From Streptomyces paradoxus (GTDB lineage: Bacteria; Actinomycetota; Actinomycetes; Streptomycetales; Streptomycetaceae), in contig NZ_JACHGV010000013.1 of assembly GCF_014202475.1 (NCBI RefSeq), forward strand, positions 62,001 to 126,000: DNA of 64,000 nt, given 5' to 3'. This document shows positions 33,427-41,399 of the stretch, piece by piece (position 1 is the stretch's first letter; each line of letters begins with the position of its first letter). The notes beneath the pieces were generated by a model. It ran no database searches. It was not told the origin of the DNA and saw only the letters and a list, made by a program, of their open reading frames with translations. The position numbers and the translations under genes are program-made.

Positions 33427-34236
33427 TCAGGGACGGCGCCAGTCGTCACCGGTGAGGTGCGAACCGGCCTGCGGACCCATCCGGAGCATCCCGCCGTCGA
33501 CGCTCCAGGACGCTCCGGTGACGTACGAGGCGTCCGGGCCGGCGAGGAAGGCGATGACGGCGGCGACCTCCCGGGCGTCACCGGGCCGGCCGAGCGGGAT
33601 GCCCGGGCGGCTCTCGGTGTGCGGGTCGGTGTCCTCCTGCCCGGTCATGGGCGTGGCGATCTCGCCCGGGGCGACGGCGTTGACGGTGATGTGGTGCTCG
33701 GCCAGTTCGAGCGCCATGACCTGGGTGAGCAGCCCGAGACCGCCCTTGGCGGCGCAGTAGGGGGCGGCGCCCACCCGTGGCTGGTGCTCGTGCACGGACG
33801 TGACGTTGACGATCCGGCCCCCCTCGCCGTGCCCGATCATGTGCCGGGCCGCCTTCTGCCCGCACAGGAACGGCCCGACGAGATCGACGTCCAGGACCTC
33901 GCGCACGTCGGACAGCTCCAGGTCCAGGTAGGGGGTCATGGTGCCGGTCCCGGCGTTGTTGACCAGCACGTCGATGCGGCCGAGCCGCTCGCACAGGTCG
34001 TCGACGGTGTCGGCGGCGTCGGGCAGCCGGGTGAGGTCCATCCGGGCGACCTCGGCCCGCTGCCCGTGCGCACGCACCTCGTCGGCCGTCTCCTCGGCGC
34101 CCTTGCGGTCGCTGTGATAGGTGATGCCGACGTCCATCCCCGCCCGCGCCAGGTGTACGGCGGTGGCGCGGCCGATGCCGGAGTCGGCGCCGGTGATCAC
34201 GGCGACCTTGCTGGGGGACGCGCTGGGGGCGGACAT
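33427..34236 (-). CDS. Short-chain dehydrogenase/reductase (glucose-dehydrogenase-like)
   Basis: 269-residue classical SDR. Cofactor motif is TGADSGIGRAT (15-25 region), followed by VLVNNAGTGT, catalytic Ser in NVTSVHEHQ, and YCAAK with catalytic Tyr and Lys. It ends in the family pattern DASYVTGASWSVDGGM. NADP preference is suggested by SDRKGAEE after beta-2. The substrate is unknown. It is divergent from the PHP gene at 34360. Confidence 0.93.
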   Translation of the reverse strand: MSAPSASPSKVAVITGADSGIGRATAVHLARAGMDVGITYHSDRKGAEETADEVRAHGQRAEVARMDLTRLPDAADTVDDLCERLGRIDVLVNNAGTGTMTPYLDLELSDVREVLDVDLVGPFLCGQKAARHMIGHGEGGRIVNVTSVHEHQPRVGAAPYCAAKGGLGLLTQVMALELAEHHITVNAVAPGEIATPMTGQEDTDPHTESRPGIPLGRPGDAREVAAVIAFLAGPDASYVTGASWSVDGGMLRMGPQAGSHLTGDDWRRP

Positions 34237-34359
34237 GACGAGCCTCCTCGTCGGCGGGGCCGGGACGAGGCATCGCAGTACCCAGGGGGGCACCGGGCAA
34301 ACCGTCCGCCCGTCGTGCGGCCCGCGAGGCACTGGGGAACCCTTGAGGTGGAGGTGGCG

Positions 34360-35400
34360 ATGGACCCCGTCGAGGCACTGGACCGGATCGCCTTCCTGCT
34401 GGAGCGGTCCCTGGCACCGACCTACCGTGTGCGCGCCTTCCGTACGGCGGCCCGCGTGCTGAAGGAGCTGGGCGGGGACGAGGTGCGCCGGAGGGCGGCG
34501 GACGGCTCGCTGGAGAAGCTCAAGGGGGTCGGCCCGAAGACTGCCCAGGTGGTGCGGGAGGCGCTGGCCGGCCAGGTGCCCGGCTACCTGTCGAAGCTGG
34601 AGGGCGAGGCGCACGAGCAGCCGGCCGTCCGGGGCGGGGAGAAGCTGCGGGCGCTGCTGCGCGGGGACTGTCATCTGCACTCCGACTGGTCGGACGGGGG
34701 CAGCCCGATCGAGGAGATGGGCCGGGCCGCGTCGGACCTGGGCCATGAGTGGGCGGCGCTGACCGACCACTCGCCGCGGCTGACGGTGGCCCGGGGACTG
34801 TCGCCCGAGCGGCTGCGGGAGCAGCTGGACGTGGTGGCGGAGCTGAACGAGACCTGGGCGCCGTTCCGGCTGCTGACCGGCATCGAGTGCGACATCAACG
34901 AGGACGGCTCACTCGACCAGGAGCCGGAGCTGCTGGACCGGCTCGACGTGGTGGTGGTGTCGGTGCACTCCAAGCTGCGCATGGACGCCCGGTCGATGAC
35001 CCGGCGGATGGTGGCCGCCGTACGCGATCCGCACTCCGACGTGCTCGGGCACTGCACGGGGCGGCTGGTGACCGGGCGGGGGCGGCCGGAGTCGGAGTTC
35101 GACGCGGACGAGGTGTTCGCGGCGCTCGCCGAGACGGGCACGGCCCTGGAGATCAACAGCAGGCCGGAGCGGCTGGACCCGCCGCGACGGCTGCTGCGCC
35201 GGGCGGTGGACGCGGGGGTGCTGTTCGCCGTCGACACCGACGCGCACGCGCCGGGGCAGCTGGACTGGCAGATCAACGGCTGCGGGCGGGCGGAGGAGTG
35301 CGGGGTGCCGCCCGAGCGGGTGGTGACCACGTGGTCCCTCGACGAGCTGCTGGCCTGGACCCGTGAGCGGCGCGTGCCGTCCGGCGTGGCGGGCGGCTGA
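34360..35400 (+). CDS. PHP-domain phosphoesterase with N-terminal PolX-type HhH domain
   Basis: 346-residue protein. Residues 1-85 form a helix-hairpin-helix module like the start of family X polymerases (LKGVGPKTAQVV at 54-65). Residues about 100-330 are a PHP metal phosphoesterase with ligands in CHLHSDWSDG (H105, H107), LTDHSPR, GIECDIN, VSVHSK, LGHCTG and DTDAH. There is no polymerase palm between them, so it is a stand-alone PolX-tail-like nuclease or phosphatase with a DNA-binding module, plausibly DNA repair. GGAGG lies 5 nt before the ATG. A HAD hydrolase follows 39 bp downstream. Confidence 0.9.
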   Translation: MDPVEALDRIAFLLERSLAPTYRVRAFRTAARVLKELGGDEVRRRAADGSLEKLKGVGPKTAQVVREALAGQVPGYLSKLEGEAHEQPAVRGGEKLRALLRGDCHLHSDWSDGGSPIEEMGRAASDLGHEWAALTDHSPRLTVARGLSPERLREQLDVVAELNETWAPFRLLTGIECDINEDGSLDQEPELLDRLDVVVVSVHSKLRMDARSMTRRMVAAVRDPHSDVLGHCTGRLVTGRGRPESEFDADEVFAALAETGTALEINSRPERLDPPRRLLRRAVDAGVLFAVDTDAHAPGQLDWQINGCGRAEECGVPPERVVTTWSLDELLAWTRERRVPSGVAGG

Positions 35401-35439
35401 CGTGGTACCCGCGCCGCCGGAGAGGAAGGAACCGCGCCT

Positions 35440-36105
35440 ATGGGAAGCACGGGACGGGCGGCCGTTTTCGACGTCGACGGCACGCTGGTCGACACCAACC
35501 ATCTGCATGTCGTGGCCTGGTGGGAGGCCTTCAGGCAGGCGGGCCACGAGGTGCCGATGCACGCCATCCACCGGGCCGTGGGCCTGCCGTCGACCGACCT
35601 GGTCGCCCATCTGCTGGGTGACGACCGGGACACGGACCAGGACGCCGGCATCAGCGCCGGTCACAAGGCGCTGTACGGACAGTACTTCGACCGGCTGCCC
35701 CCGCTGCCGGAGGCCGGGGCGCTGCTGCGGCGGCTGCACCGGGACGGCTGGACGGTGGTGCTGGCCACCTCGGCGAGCGGCGCGGAGCTGAGCGCGCTGC
35801 GCCGGGCCATCGACGCGGACGAGGCCATCGCCGCCACGGCCTCCGCCGACGACGTCGACGAGGGCAAGCCCGCCCCCGAACCGGTCGAGCACGCCCTGGA
35901 GCTGGCCGGGGTGCCGGCGGAGCGAGCGGTGTTCGTCGGCGACACCGTGTGGGACATGCGGGCGGGCAGCCGGGCCGGGGTGCGCTGCGTGGGCGTCCTG
36001 TGCGGCGGCATCCCGCGCGCCGATCTGGAGGAGTCCGGGGCGGACGCGGTCTACGCCGACCCGGCACACCTCCTGTCCGCCCTCGGTGACGGCGCACTGG
36101 CATGA
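35440..36105 (+). CDS. HAD-family phosphatase (phosphoglycolate-phosphatase-like)
   Basis: 221-residue HAD hydrolase with all four motifs: I DVDGTLVDT (D11, D13), II LATSAS, III Lys in EGKPAPEP, and IV FVGDTVWDM. A helical C1 cap follows motif I. The substrate is likely a small phosphate ester. It is downstream of the PHP gene with a GGAGAGGAAGG ribosome site, so possibly co-transcribed. Confidence 0.92.
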   Translation: MGSTGRAAVFDVDGTLVDTNHLHVVAWWEAFRQAGHEVPMHAIHRAVGLPSTDLVAHLLGDDRDTDQDAGISAGHKALYGQYFDRLPPLPEAGALLRRLHRDGWTVVLATSASGAELSALRRAIDADEAIAATASADDVDEGKPAPEPVEHALELAGVPAERAVFVGDTVWDMRAGSRAGVRCVGVLCGGIPRADLEESGADAVYADPAHLLSALGDGALA

Positions 36106-36145
36106 GGCGGCGTGAGACCGCCGGTCACGGGGATACCCACAGCGC

Positions 36146-37453
36146 ATGACGCGTGTGATGAATGCGGTACGGCGGACGGCGGGAGCCCTCCGCGGGCGGA
36201 AGGACGGGGACAGAGACACGGGGGCGGCCACGGGTGGGCGGCCCCGGGGAGCACCGACGGCCCAGGGCCGGATGCGCACCCTGGACCAGGGAGCGCGCAC
36301 CGTGCGGCCGGTGGATGCCGTGCGGCGCGACACGCGGGGCGCGTGGAACGCCGTGCGCGCGGCGTGGCGGGGGCCCGGGCGGGAGCGGGATCTGGTCGTC
36401 CAGTCGCTGAAGGCGGCCGGGGCGGCGGTGCTGGCCTGGCTGGTGGGCGGCGTCTGGATGGGCGACCCGCTGGCACTGATGGCGCCCTGGGTGGCGCTGG
36501 TCCTGGTGCAGGCCACCGTGTTCAGCTCCCTGGTGCAGGGCGCGCGGCAGTTCGGGGCGATCTGCGTCGGCACCCTGCTGGCCTCGGGGGCGCAGGCGAT
36601 CACCGACGACACGACCGGCGCGCTCGCCCTGTCCGTACCGGTGCTGATGCTGCTGGCGAACTGGCCCCGCTTCGGCGACCAGGGCATCTACGCGGCGACC
36701 ACGGCCCTGTTCACCATCTCCTCGGGCATGGTGAGCCTGTCCGCCGTCGGGCACCGGGTGGGGCAGGCCGCGATCGGCGCGGTCATCGGCGTCGCCGTCA
36801 ACGCGCTCGTCCTGCCGCCGATCCATCTGCGGGACGTACGGGAGAACCTGGCGGCGCTCGCCCGGGAGGCGGGAGAGGTGCTGCACACCGTCGCCGGCGA
36901 TCTGCACGAGGGTGAGTGGGACGGGCAGACCGCCGCCGACTGGGTCAGTGCCTCGAACCGGCTGGACCACCGCCTGAAGGCGCTGCGCTCGGCGCGCCGG
37001 TGGAGTCAGGAGAGTCTGCGCCTGACCTACGCCCCGCTGCGAGCACTGCACCGTGTGCCGCACGACGGTGTCCTGCCGGCGGTGGACGAGGACGAACGGC
37101 TCAGCCGGGTCACCGGGCACGTCGCCGCGCTGACCCGGGCGCTCGCGGTGTCCGTGGACGACAAGCGGACACCCGCCCCGCCCGAGGGTCCTGCCCTGCG
37201 CTCGTACGCGCGCCTGCTGGAGCTGATCGGAGACGCCCTGTGCGCCGAGGCCGACAGTCTGCTCGACGGCAGCGTGACCGCCCGGCCGGACGACGAGACC
37301 GAGAAGGCAATGCGGGAGCTGCACCAGGAGTTGCAGGAGAACCTGCGCCGGCACGCCGGGGAGGGGGCCGCCCACACGGCCGTCCTGGGCACGCTGCTGC
37401 TCCAGGCGGAGAACCTCTGGGCGGAAACCGTCCCCGGCGACCAGGAGAAGTGA
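36146..37453 (+). CDS. Aromatic-acid-exporter (ArAE/FUSC)-like membrane protein 1
   Basis: 435-residue protein. A basic, disordered N-terminus (about 1-85) precedes six hydrophobic helices (about 88-235) and a long cytoplasmic helical C-terminus. The block SLKAAGAAVLAWLVGG...LMAPWVALVLVQATVFSSLVQGARQFGAICVGTLLA fits the half-size FUSC/ArAE family, and a second copy begins at 46094. Proposed roles in the family are export of aromatic acids or fusaric acid. The start is supported by length only; the ribosome site is poor. It lies 40 bp after the HAD gene. Confidence 0.85.
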   Translation: MTRVMNAVRRTAGALRGRKDGDRDTGAATGGRPRGAPTAQGRMRTLDQGARTVRPVDAVRRDTRGAWNAVRAAWRGPGRERDLVVQSLKAAGAAVLAWLVGGVWMGDPLALMAPWVALVLVQATVFSSLVQGARQFGAICVGTLLASGAQAITDDTTGALALSVPVLMLLANWPRFGDQGIYAATTALFTISSGMVSLSAVGHRVGQAAIGAVIGVAVNALVLPPIHLRDVRENLAALAREAGEVLHTVAGDLHEGEWDGQTAADWVSASNRLDHRLKALRSARRWSQESLRLTYAPLRALHRVPHDGVLPAVDEDERLSRVTGHVAALTRALAVSVDDKRTPAPPEGPALRSYARLLELIGDALCAEADSLLDGSVTARPDDETEKAMRELHQELQENLRRHAGEGAAHTAVLGTLLLQAENLWAETVPGDQEK

Positions 37454-37547
37454 CACAGCTCCCCCGCCGTAGTGCTTTCCGCGTCCCCCGGGTACTCGGT
37501 GGGTACTCGGTCACCTCCCGGGGGGCCGCGGCCGAGAGGAGCACGAG

Positions 37548-38576
37548 GTGAGCAGCGCAACGGGCATGAGGATCGTCGTCACGGGTGCCACCGGCAACGT
37601 GGGCACCAGTGTGGTGCGTCTGCTGTCGGAGGACCCGGAGGTCGCCTCCGTGCTGGGCCTGGCCCGGCGGATCCCCGACTGGTCGCCACCGAAGACGGAC
37701 TGGGCCGCCGTCGATCTGGCGTCCGAGCGGACCGATCTGGTGGAGCGGTTCACGGACGCGGACGCGGTGGTCCATCTGGCGTGGGCCTTCCAGCCGACGC
37801 ACGACCCGGCCGTGACCTGGCGCACCAATGTGCTCGGCAGCATGCGGGTCTTCGAGGCGGTGGCCGCGGCGGGCGTGCCGGCGATGGTGCACGCCTCGTC
37901 GGTCGGCGCGTACTCCCCCGGCCCGAAGGACGAGGCGGTGGACGAGTCGTGGCCGACGCACGGCTGGCCGGACGCCGCGTACTGCCGGGAGAAGGCATAT
38001 CTGGAGCGGGCGCTGGACACGTTCGAGCGGGACCACCCAGAGACGCGGGTCGTGCGCATGCGGCCCGCCTTCCTGTTCCAGCGGGAATCGGCGAGCGAGC
38101 AGCGCCGCATCTTCGGCGGCCGGTTCCTGCCCGGCCCGCTGGCCCGCCCGGAGCTGCTGCCCTTCCTGCCGGACATCCCGGGGCTGCGAGTGCAGGCGCT
38201 GCACACGGACGACGCGGCGAACGCGTACCGGCTGGCGCTGCGCTCCGATGTCCGGGGCGCGTTCAACCTGGCCGCCGAGCCGCCGGTCGACGCGCGGCTG
38301 CTGGGCGAGATGTTCGACGCGCGTCCGGTGCGGCTGCCGCGCGGCGCGGCCCGGTCGGCGATCGCCGCCGCCTGGGGCCTGCATCTGCTGCCCGCCTCCC
38401 CGCACCTGTTCGACGCGGTGCTGCGACTGCCGCTGATGGACTGCACGCGTGCGCGAGCGGAGCTCGGGTGGCGGCCGGAGCGTACGGCGCCCGAGGTGCT
38501 GGAGGAGTTCCTGCTGGGCCTCCAGGAGGGTGCGGGGGCACCGACGGAGCCGCTGCGGGGACGCAAGGTGGGCTGA
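37548..38576 (+). CDS. NAD-dependent epimerase/dehydratase-family (extended SDR) protein
   Basis: 342-residue extended SDR. The N-terminal Rossmann motif is VVTGATGNVGTSVV (10-23), the catalytic region has ASSVGAYSPG and YCREKAYLE (a Y-x4-K-like arrangement), and the C-terminal part binds substrate. It is similar to actinobacterial NAD(P)-sugar epimerase-like or cinnamoyl-reductase-like proteins; the substrate is not deducible. GTG is preceded by GAGGAG. The transcript ends at the hairpin 38621. Confidence 0.88.
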   Translation: MSSATGMRIVVTGATGNVGTSVVRLLSEDPEVASVLGLARRIPDWSPPKTDWAAVDLASERTDLVERFTDADAVVHLAWAFQPTHDPAVTWRTNVLGSMRVFEAVAAAGVPAMVHASSVGAYSPGPKDEAVDESWPTHGWPDAAYCREKAYLERALDTFERDHPETRVVRMRPAFLFQRESASEQRRIFGGRFLPGPLARPELLPFLPDIPGLRVQALHTDDAANAYRLALRSDVRGAFNLAAEPPVDARLLGEMFDARPVRLPRGAARSAIAAAWGLHLLPASPHLFDAVLRLPLMDCTRARAELGWRPERTAPEVLEEFLLGLQEGAGAPTEPLRGRKVG

Positions 38577-38620
38577 GTGGGCTGATCGTCCGGTCCGCGC
38601 GGCGAGTGAGCCGGACATGC

Positions 38621-38663
38621 GCGAGGGCCGCAGCCGACCCCCACAGTCGGCTGCGGCCCTCGC
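38621..38663. terminator. 18-bp perfect hairpin between convergent genes
   Basis: GCGAGGGCCGCAGCCGAC pairs fully with its complement across a 7-nt loop. It lies 45 nt after the epimerase stop and 14 nt after the stop of the convergent small acidic protein, so it probably terminates both. Confidence 0.88.
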
Positions 38664-38676
38664 TGGGATGCCCTCC

Positions 38677-38952
38677 TCAGGCGGAGGGCTCGTCCGGCAC
38701 CGGGTGCTCGGGGTGAACCGTTCCCGAGTGCGGTGCTCCCTGCCGGCCCGTCCCCGCTTCGTCCGTGTCGGGGACGTCACCGGCGGGCTCGTCGGTCTCG
38801 TCGTCGCTCTTCTGCTTGTCGTCCTTGCCGGTGCCCGTGAAGCGCGGGGCGACCTCCCACGGGTCCTCGCCGTCGTCGGCCTGCTGGTCCGGCATGTCCC
38901 GCGGGATGGGGTCACCGTTCTCGCCGGGTCCTTCGAGGCGGTGGTCGGTCAC
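38677..38952 (-). CDS. Small acidic disordered hypothetical protein
   Basis: 91-residue, Asp/Glu/Pro-rich protein with no hydrophobic core (DMPDQQADDGEDPWEVAPRF, KDDKQKSDDETDEPAGD). The GTG start at 38952 has GGGAG 6 nt upstream. I do not recognise a family. It is downstream of, and on the same strand as, the ROK regulator (61-bp gap). Confidence 0.65.
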   Translation of the reverse strand: MTDHRLEGPGENGDPIPRDMPDQQADDGEDPWEVAPRFTGTGKDDKQKSDDETDEPAGDVPDTDEAGTGRQGAPHSGTVHPEHPVPDEPSA

Positions 38953-39013
38953 GGCGTGCTCCCTTCTGTGGTCCGGGCGCCACGCGAGTACCTCCACGGT
39001 GATCGGCGAAACC

Positions 39014-40303
39014 TCAGCGTGGGGTCCGTTCCTCGAGCGCCGCGCGCCAGGCCGGGAGCGGGTGGTCCGGCGCCGGGTCGGCGCGCCGCCCGCCGCGGGC
39101 GAAGAAGTCGGCGAGCGGCAGGATGGCGGCACCGACCGTGACCGCGTCGGGCCCGAGCCGCCCCAGGTCGACGGTCACCTTCCCGGCCGGGTGGCGCAGC
39201 GCGTACGACATGGCGTGGCGGCGGACGGCGGGCAGGAAGCGCGAGCCGAGCGCCAGGCCGGCCCAGCCGCCGATGAGAATGCGCTCGGGCTGGAAGAGGT
39301 TGATGAGGTCGGACAGGCCCGCGCCCAGGTACTCGGCGGTCTCCTCCAGGACGGCCAGCGCGACGGGGTCGGCCGCGGCGCCCGCGGGCGGGTGGGCCGC
39401 GGCGAGCATGGTGGTGAGGGCGGTCTCCTCGTCGGTGCCGTCCGGGACCCGGCCGCCCTCCTCCCGCCAGCGGGCGAGCAGCGACTCGGCGCCCGCGTAC
39501 GCCTCCAGGCAGCCGAGCGCCCCGCACCGGCAGCGCCGGCCCCGCACCCGGACGGTCAGATGCCCCCATTCCACCGCGCGCCCCTGCTCCGCGTCCGGGG
39601 TGACGAGGCTCGCGCCGACGCCGGAACCGAACAGGACGACGACGGCGTTGCGGGCGCCGCGTCCGGCGCCGAACCACATCTCGGCCTGGCCCAGGGTCTT
39701 GGCGCCGTTGTCGATGAAGTACGGGACGGTGTCCGGCAGCGGGGAACCGGCGCGGAGCAGTGCCTCCAGCGGGACGGCGTCCCAGCCGATGGTCTGCCCG
39801 TGCACGAGCGCGCCCCGGTCGGGGGTGCGCTCGACGATGCCGGGGACGCCGATGCCGACGCCGAGGAGCCGCTCGGGCGCGAGGCCCGCGGTGTCCAGCA
39901 CCTCGGCGATGCCCTGGCGGATGTGGTCGACGATGACCTCGACCTCGTACCGCTGCGGCGTGAGCGGGTGCTCGGCGCGGGCGAGTTCGGTGAGGGTGAG
40001 GTCGAAGAGCTCGACGCGGACCCGGGTCTCGCCGACATCGACGCCGATCATGTGGCCGCTGCCGGGCGCGGCGCGCAGCAGGATGCGGGGGCGGCCGCCG
40101 TCGGAGTCGACGCTGCCGGCCTCCTCGACCAGTCCGTCGGCGACCAGGTCGGCGACGACGTTGCTGACGGAGCCGGAGCTCAGGCCGGTCGCCGGGCCGA
40201 GTTCGAAACGGCTGAGCGGGCCGTCGAAGTAGAGCCGTTGCAGGACGGCCGTGCGGTTGGCCCGCCTGAGATCGCGTACCGTGCGCCCGTTCCCCGCCGC
40301 CAT
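39014..40303 (-). CDS. ROK-family transcriptional regulator
   Basis: 429-residue NagC/XylR-type protein. An N-terminal winged helix (RANRTAVLQRLYFDGPLSRFELGPATGLSSGSVSNVVADLVADGLVEE) is followed by a sugar-kinase-like ROK domain. IGVDVGETRVRVELFD is the phosphate-binding motif. CRCGALGCLEAYAG is the zinc motif with Cys-x-Cys-Gly-x2-Gly-Cys, preceded by EWGHLTV. It should sense a sugar or its phosphate. No sugar transporter is adjacent, so its target is not evident. Confidence 0.93.
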   Translation of the reverse strand: MAAGNGRTVRDLRRANRTAVLQRLYFDGPLSRFELGPATGLSSGSVSNVVADLVADGLVEEAGSVDSDGGRPRILLRAAPGSGHMIGVDVGETRVRVELFDLTLTELARAEHPLTPQRYEVEVIVDHIRQGIAEVLDTAGLAPERLLGVGIGVPGIVERTPDRGALVHGQTIGWDAVPLEALLRAGSPLPDTVPYFIDNGAKTLGQAEMWFGAGRGARNAVVVLFGSGVGASLVTPDAEQGRAVEWGHLTVRVRGRRCRCGALGCLEAYAGAESLLARWREEGGRVPDGTDEETALTTMLAAAHPPAGAAADPVALAVLEETAEYLGAGLSDLINLFQPERILIGGWAGLALGSRFLPAVRRHAMSYALRHPAGKVTVDLGRLGPDAVTVGAAILPLADFFARGGRRADPAPDHPLPAWRAALEERTPR

Positions 40304-40396
40304 GAGGCTCCCTTCGCATCCCCTGTCCGACCTGCAAGATACCGTCGGATGCGGGCCTGGCGCGACTTTCCTCCACCCCTTATTTCATGGTGTGAG

Positions 40397-41371
40397 CTAA
40401 CCGGCGGACCCGGCGGCCTCGGCGATCTCGTCCAGGGCCGCGACGAGTTCGGGGGCGACCCTCTCCTGCACCCAGCGCTCCTGCTCCTCGCCGGCCCGGC
40501 GGGGAACCGTCTCGGTGAGCATGATCAGGTACAGGTAGGCGCGGTACAGGGCCAGGCGCAGACGGGCCGGGGTGTCGAAGGCCGCCAGGCCGCCGGCCTC
40601 CCGGTAGCCGGCCAGGAACTCCTCGTCCCTCCTGATGTCGCCCAGCAGCGCCAGGGAGACGAAGTCGGCCAGGGGGTCGCCCCAGAACATGCGCTCCCCG
40701 TCGATGAGGCCCCCGATGCGGGCCTCCCCGTCCGGGCGGTCGACGAGGATGTTGCCCCGCCACAGGTCGAAGTGGACCAGGCACGGGACGGTGACCTCGT
40801 CGAGGACGTCATACGCGGACGCGGCGGTCCGGGCCACCGCGTCGACGGGCCGGGGCAGCCGGGCGCCGTAGCGCCGGGCGTCGTCGAGGACGGCGTCGAT
40901 CATCCCGGTGAACGCCGTCCGCCAGTCGGGGGCGAGCGGGCCGAGGGCGCCGGAGGGGTAGCCGAAGCCGGGGCCCGTCACGCGGTGCAGCCGGGCCACC
41001 TGGCGTCCGAGCTCCGTCCGCAGGGATGCGTGTTCCGCGCCGGTGAGCGTGCCGTCCCACGGGTCGCCCGGGCAGGCCGTCATCAGCAGGAAGCCCTCGT
41101 CCATGGACACCAGCTCCGGTGCGGTGACCTCGACGCGGGCGGCCGAGCGGTAGAACGCGGCCTCCGAGACCAGCAGCCCGCGCTCGTGCCGCAGGCCGGG
41201 GGCGGCCGCGGGGGGCGGGACCTTCAGCACGTAGCGGCTGCCGTCGGTGAGGCGCAGTTCCTCGACGGTGTTGTACGTGCCGCCGGCCATCGGGGCGAGG
41301 TGGGCCAGGCGGCCCGGGTCCAGGTCCGCCTCCTGAAGGACGTGCCGGGCCCGTTCCCAGGAGTCCACCAC
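40397..41371 (-). CDS. Aminoglycoside-phosphotransferase (APH)-family kinase-like protein
   Basis: 324-residue APH/ChoK-fold protein. The catalytic loop is VHFDLWRGNILVD with the Brenner-type H-x-D-x4-N, and the metal motif is GLIDGERMFWGDPLADFVSL. The N-lobe Lys lies in SRYVLKVPPP. It phosphorylates a small molecule such as an aminoglycoside, homoserine or a sugar; resistance is not implied. It begins with two consecutive GTGs at 41371. It is downstream of the P450-reductase gene by strand, with a 28-bp gap, so it may be co-transcribed. Confidence 0.86.
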   Translation of the reverse strand: MVDSWERARHVLQEADLDPGRLAHLAPMAGGTYNTVEELRLTDGSRYVLKVPPPAAAPGLRHERGLLVSEAAFYRSAARVEVTAPELVSMDEGFLLMTACPGDPWDGTLTGAEHASLRTELGRQVARLHRVTGPGFGYPSGALGPLAPDWRTAFTGMIDAVLDDARRYGARLPRPVDAVARTAASAYDVLDEVTVPCLVHFDLWRGNILVDRPDGEARIGGLIDGERMFWGDPLADFVSLALLGDIRRDEEFLAGYREAGGLAAFDTPARLRLALYRAYLYLIMLTETVPRRAGEEQERWVQERVAPELVAALDEIAEAAGSAG

Positions 41372-41399
41372 CGTGTGCCCACCCCTCCCCTGTGCGCGG

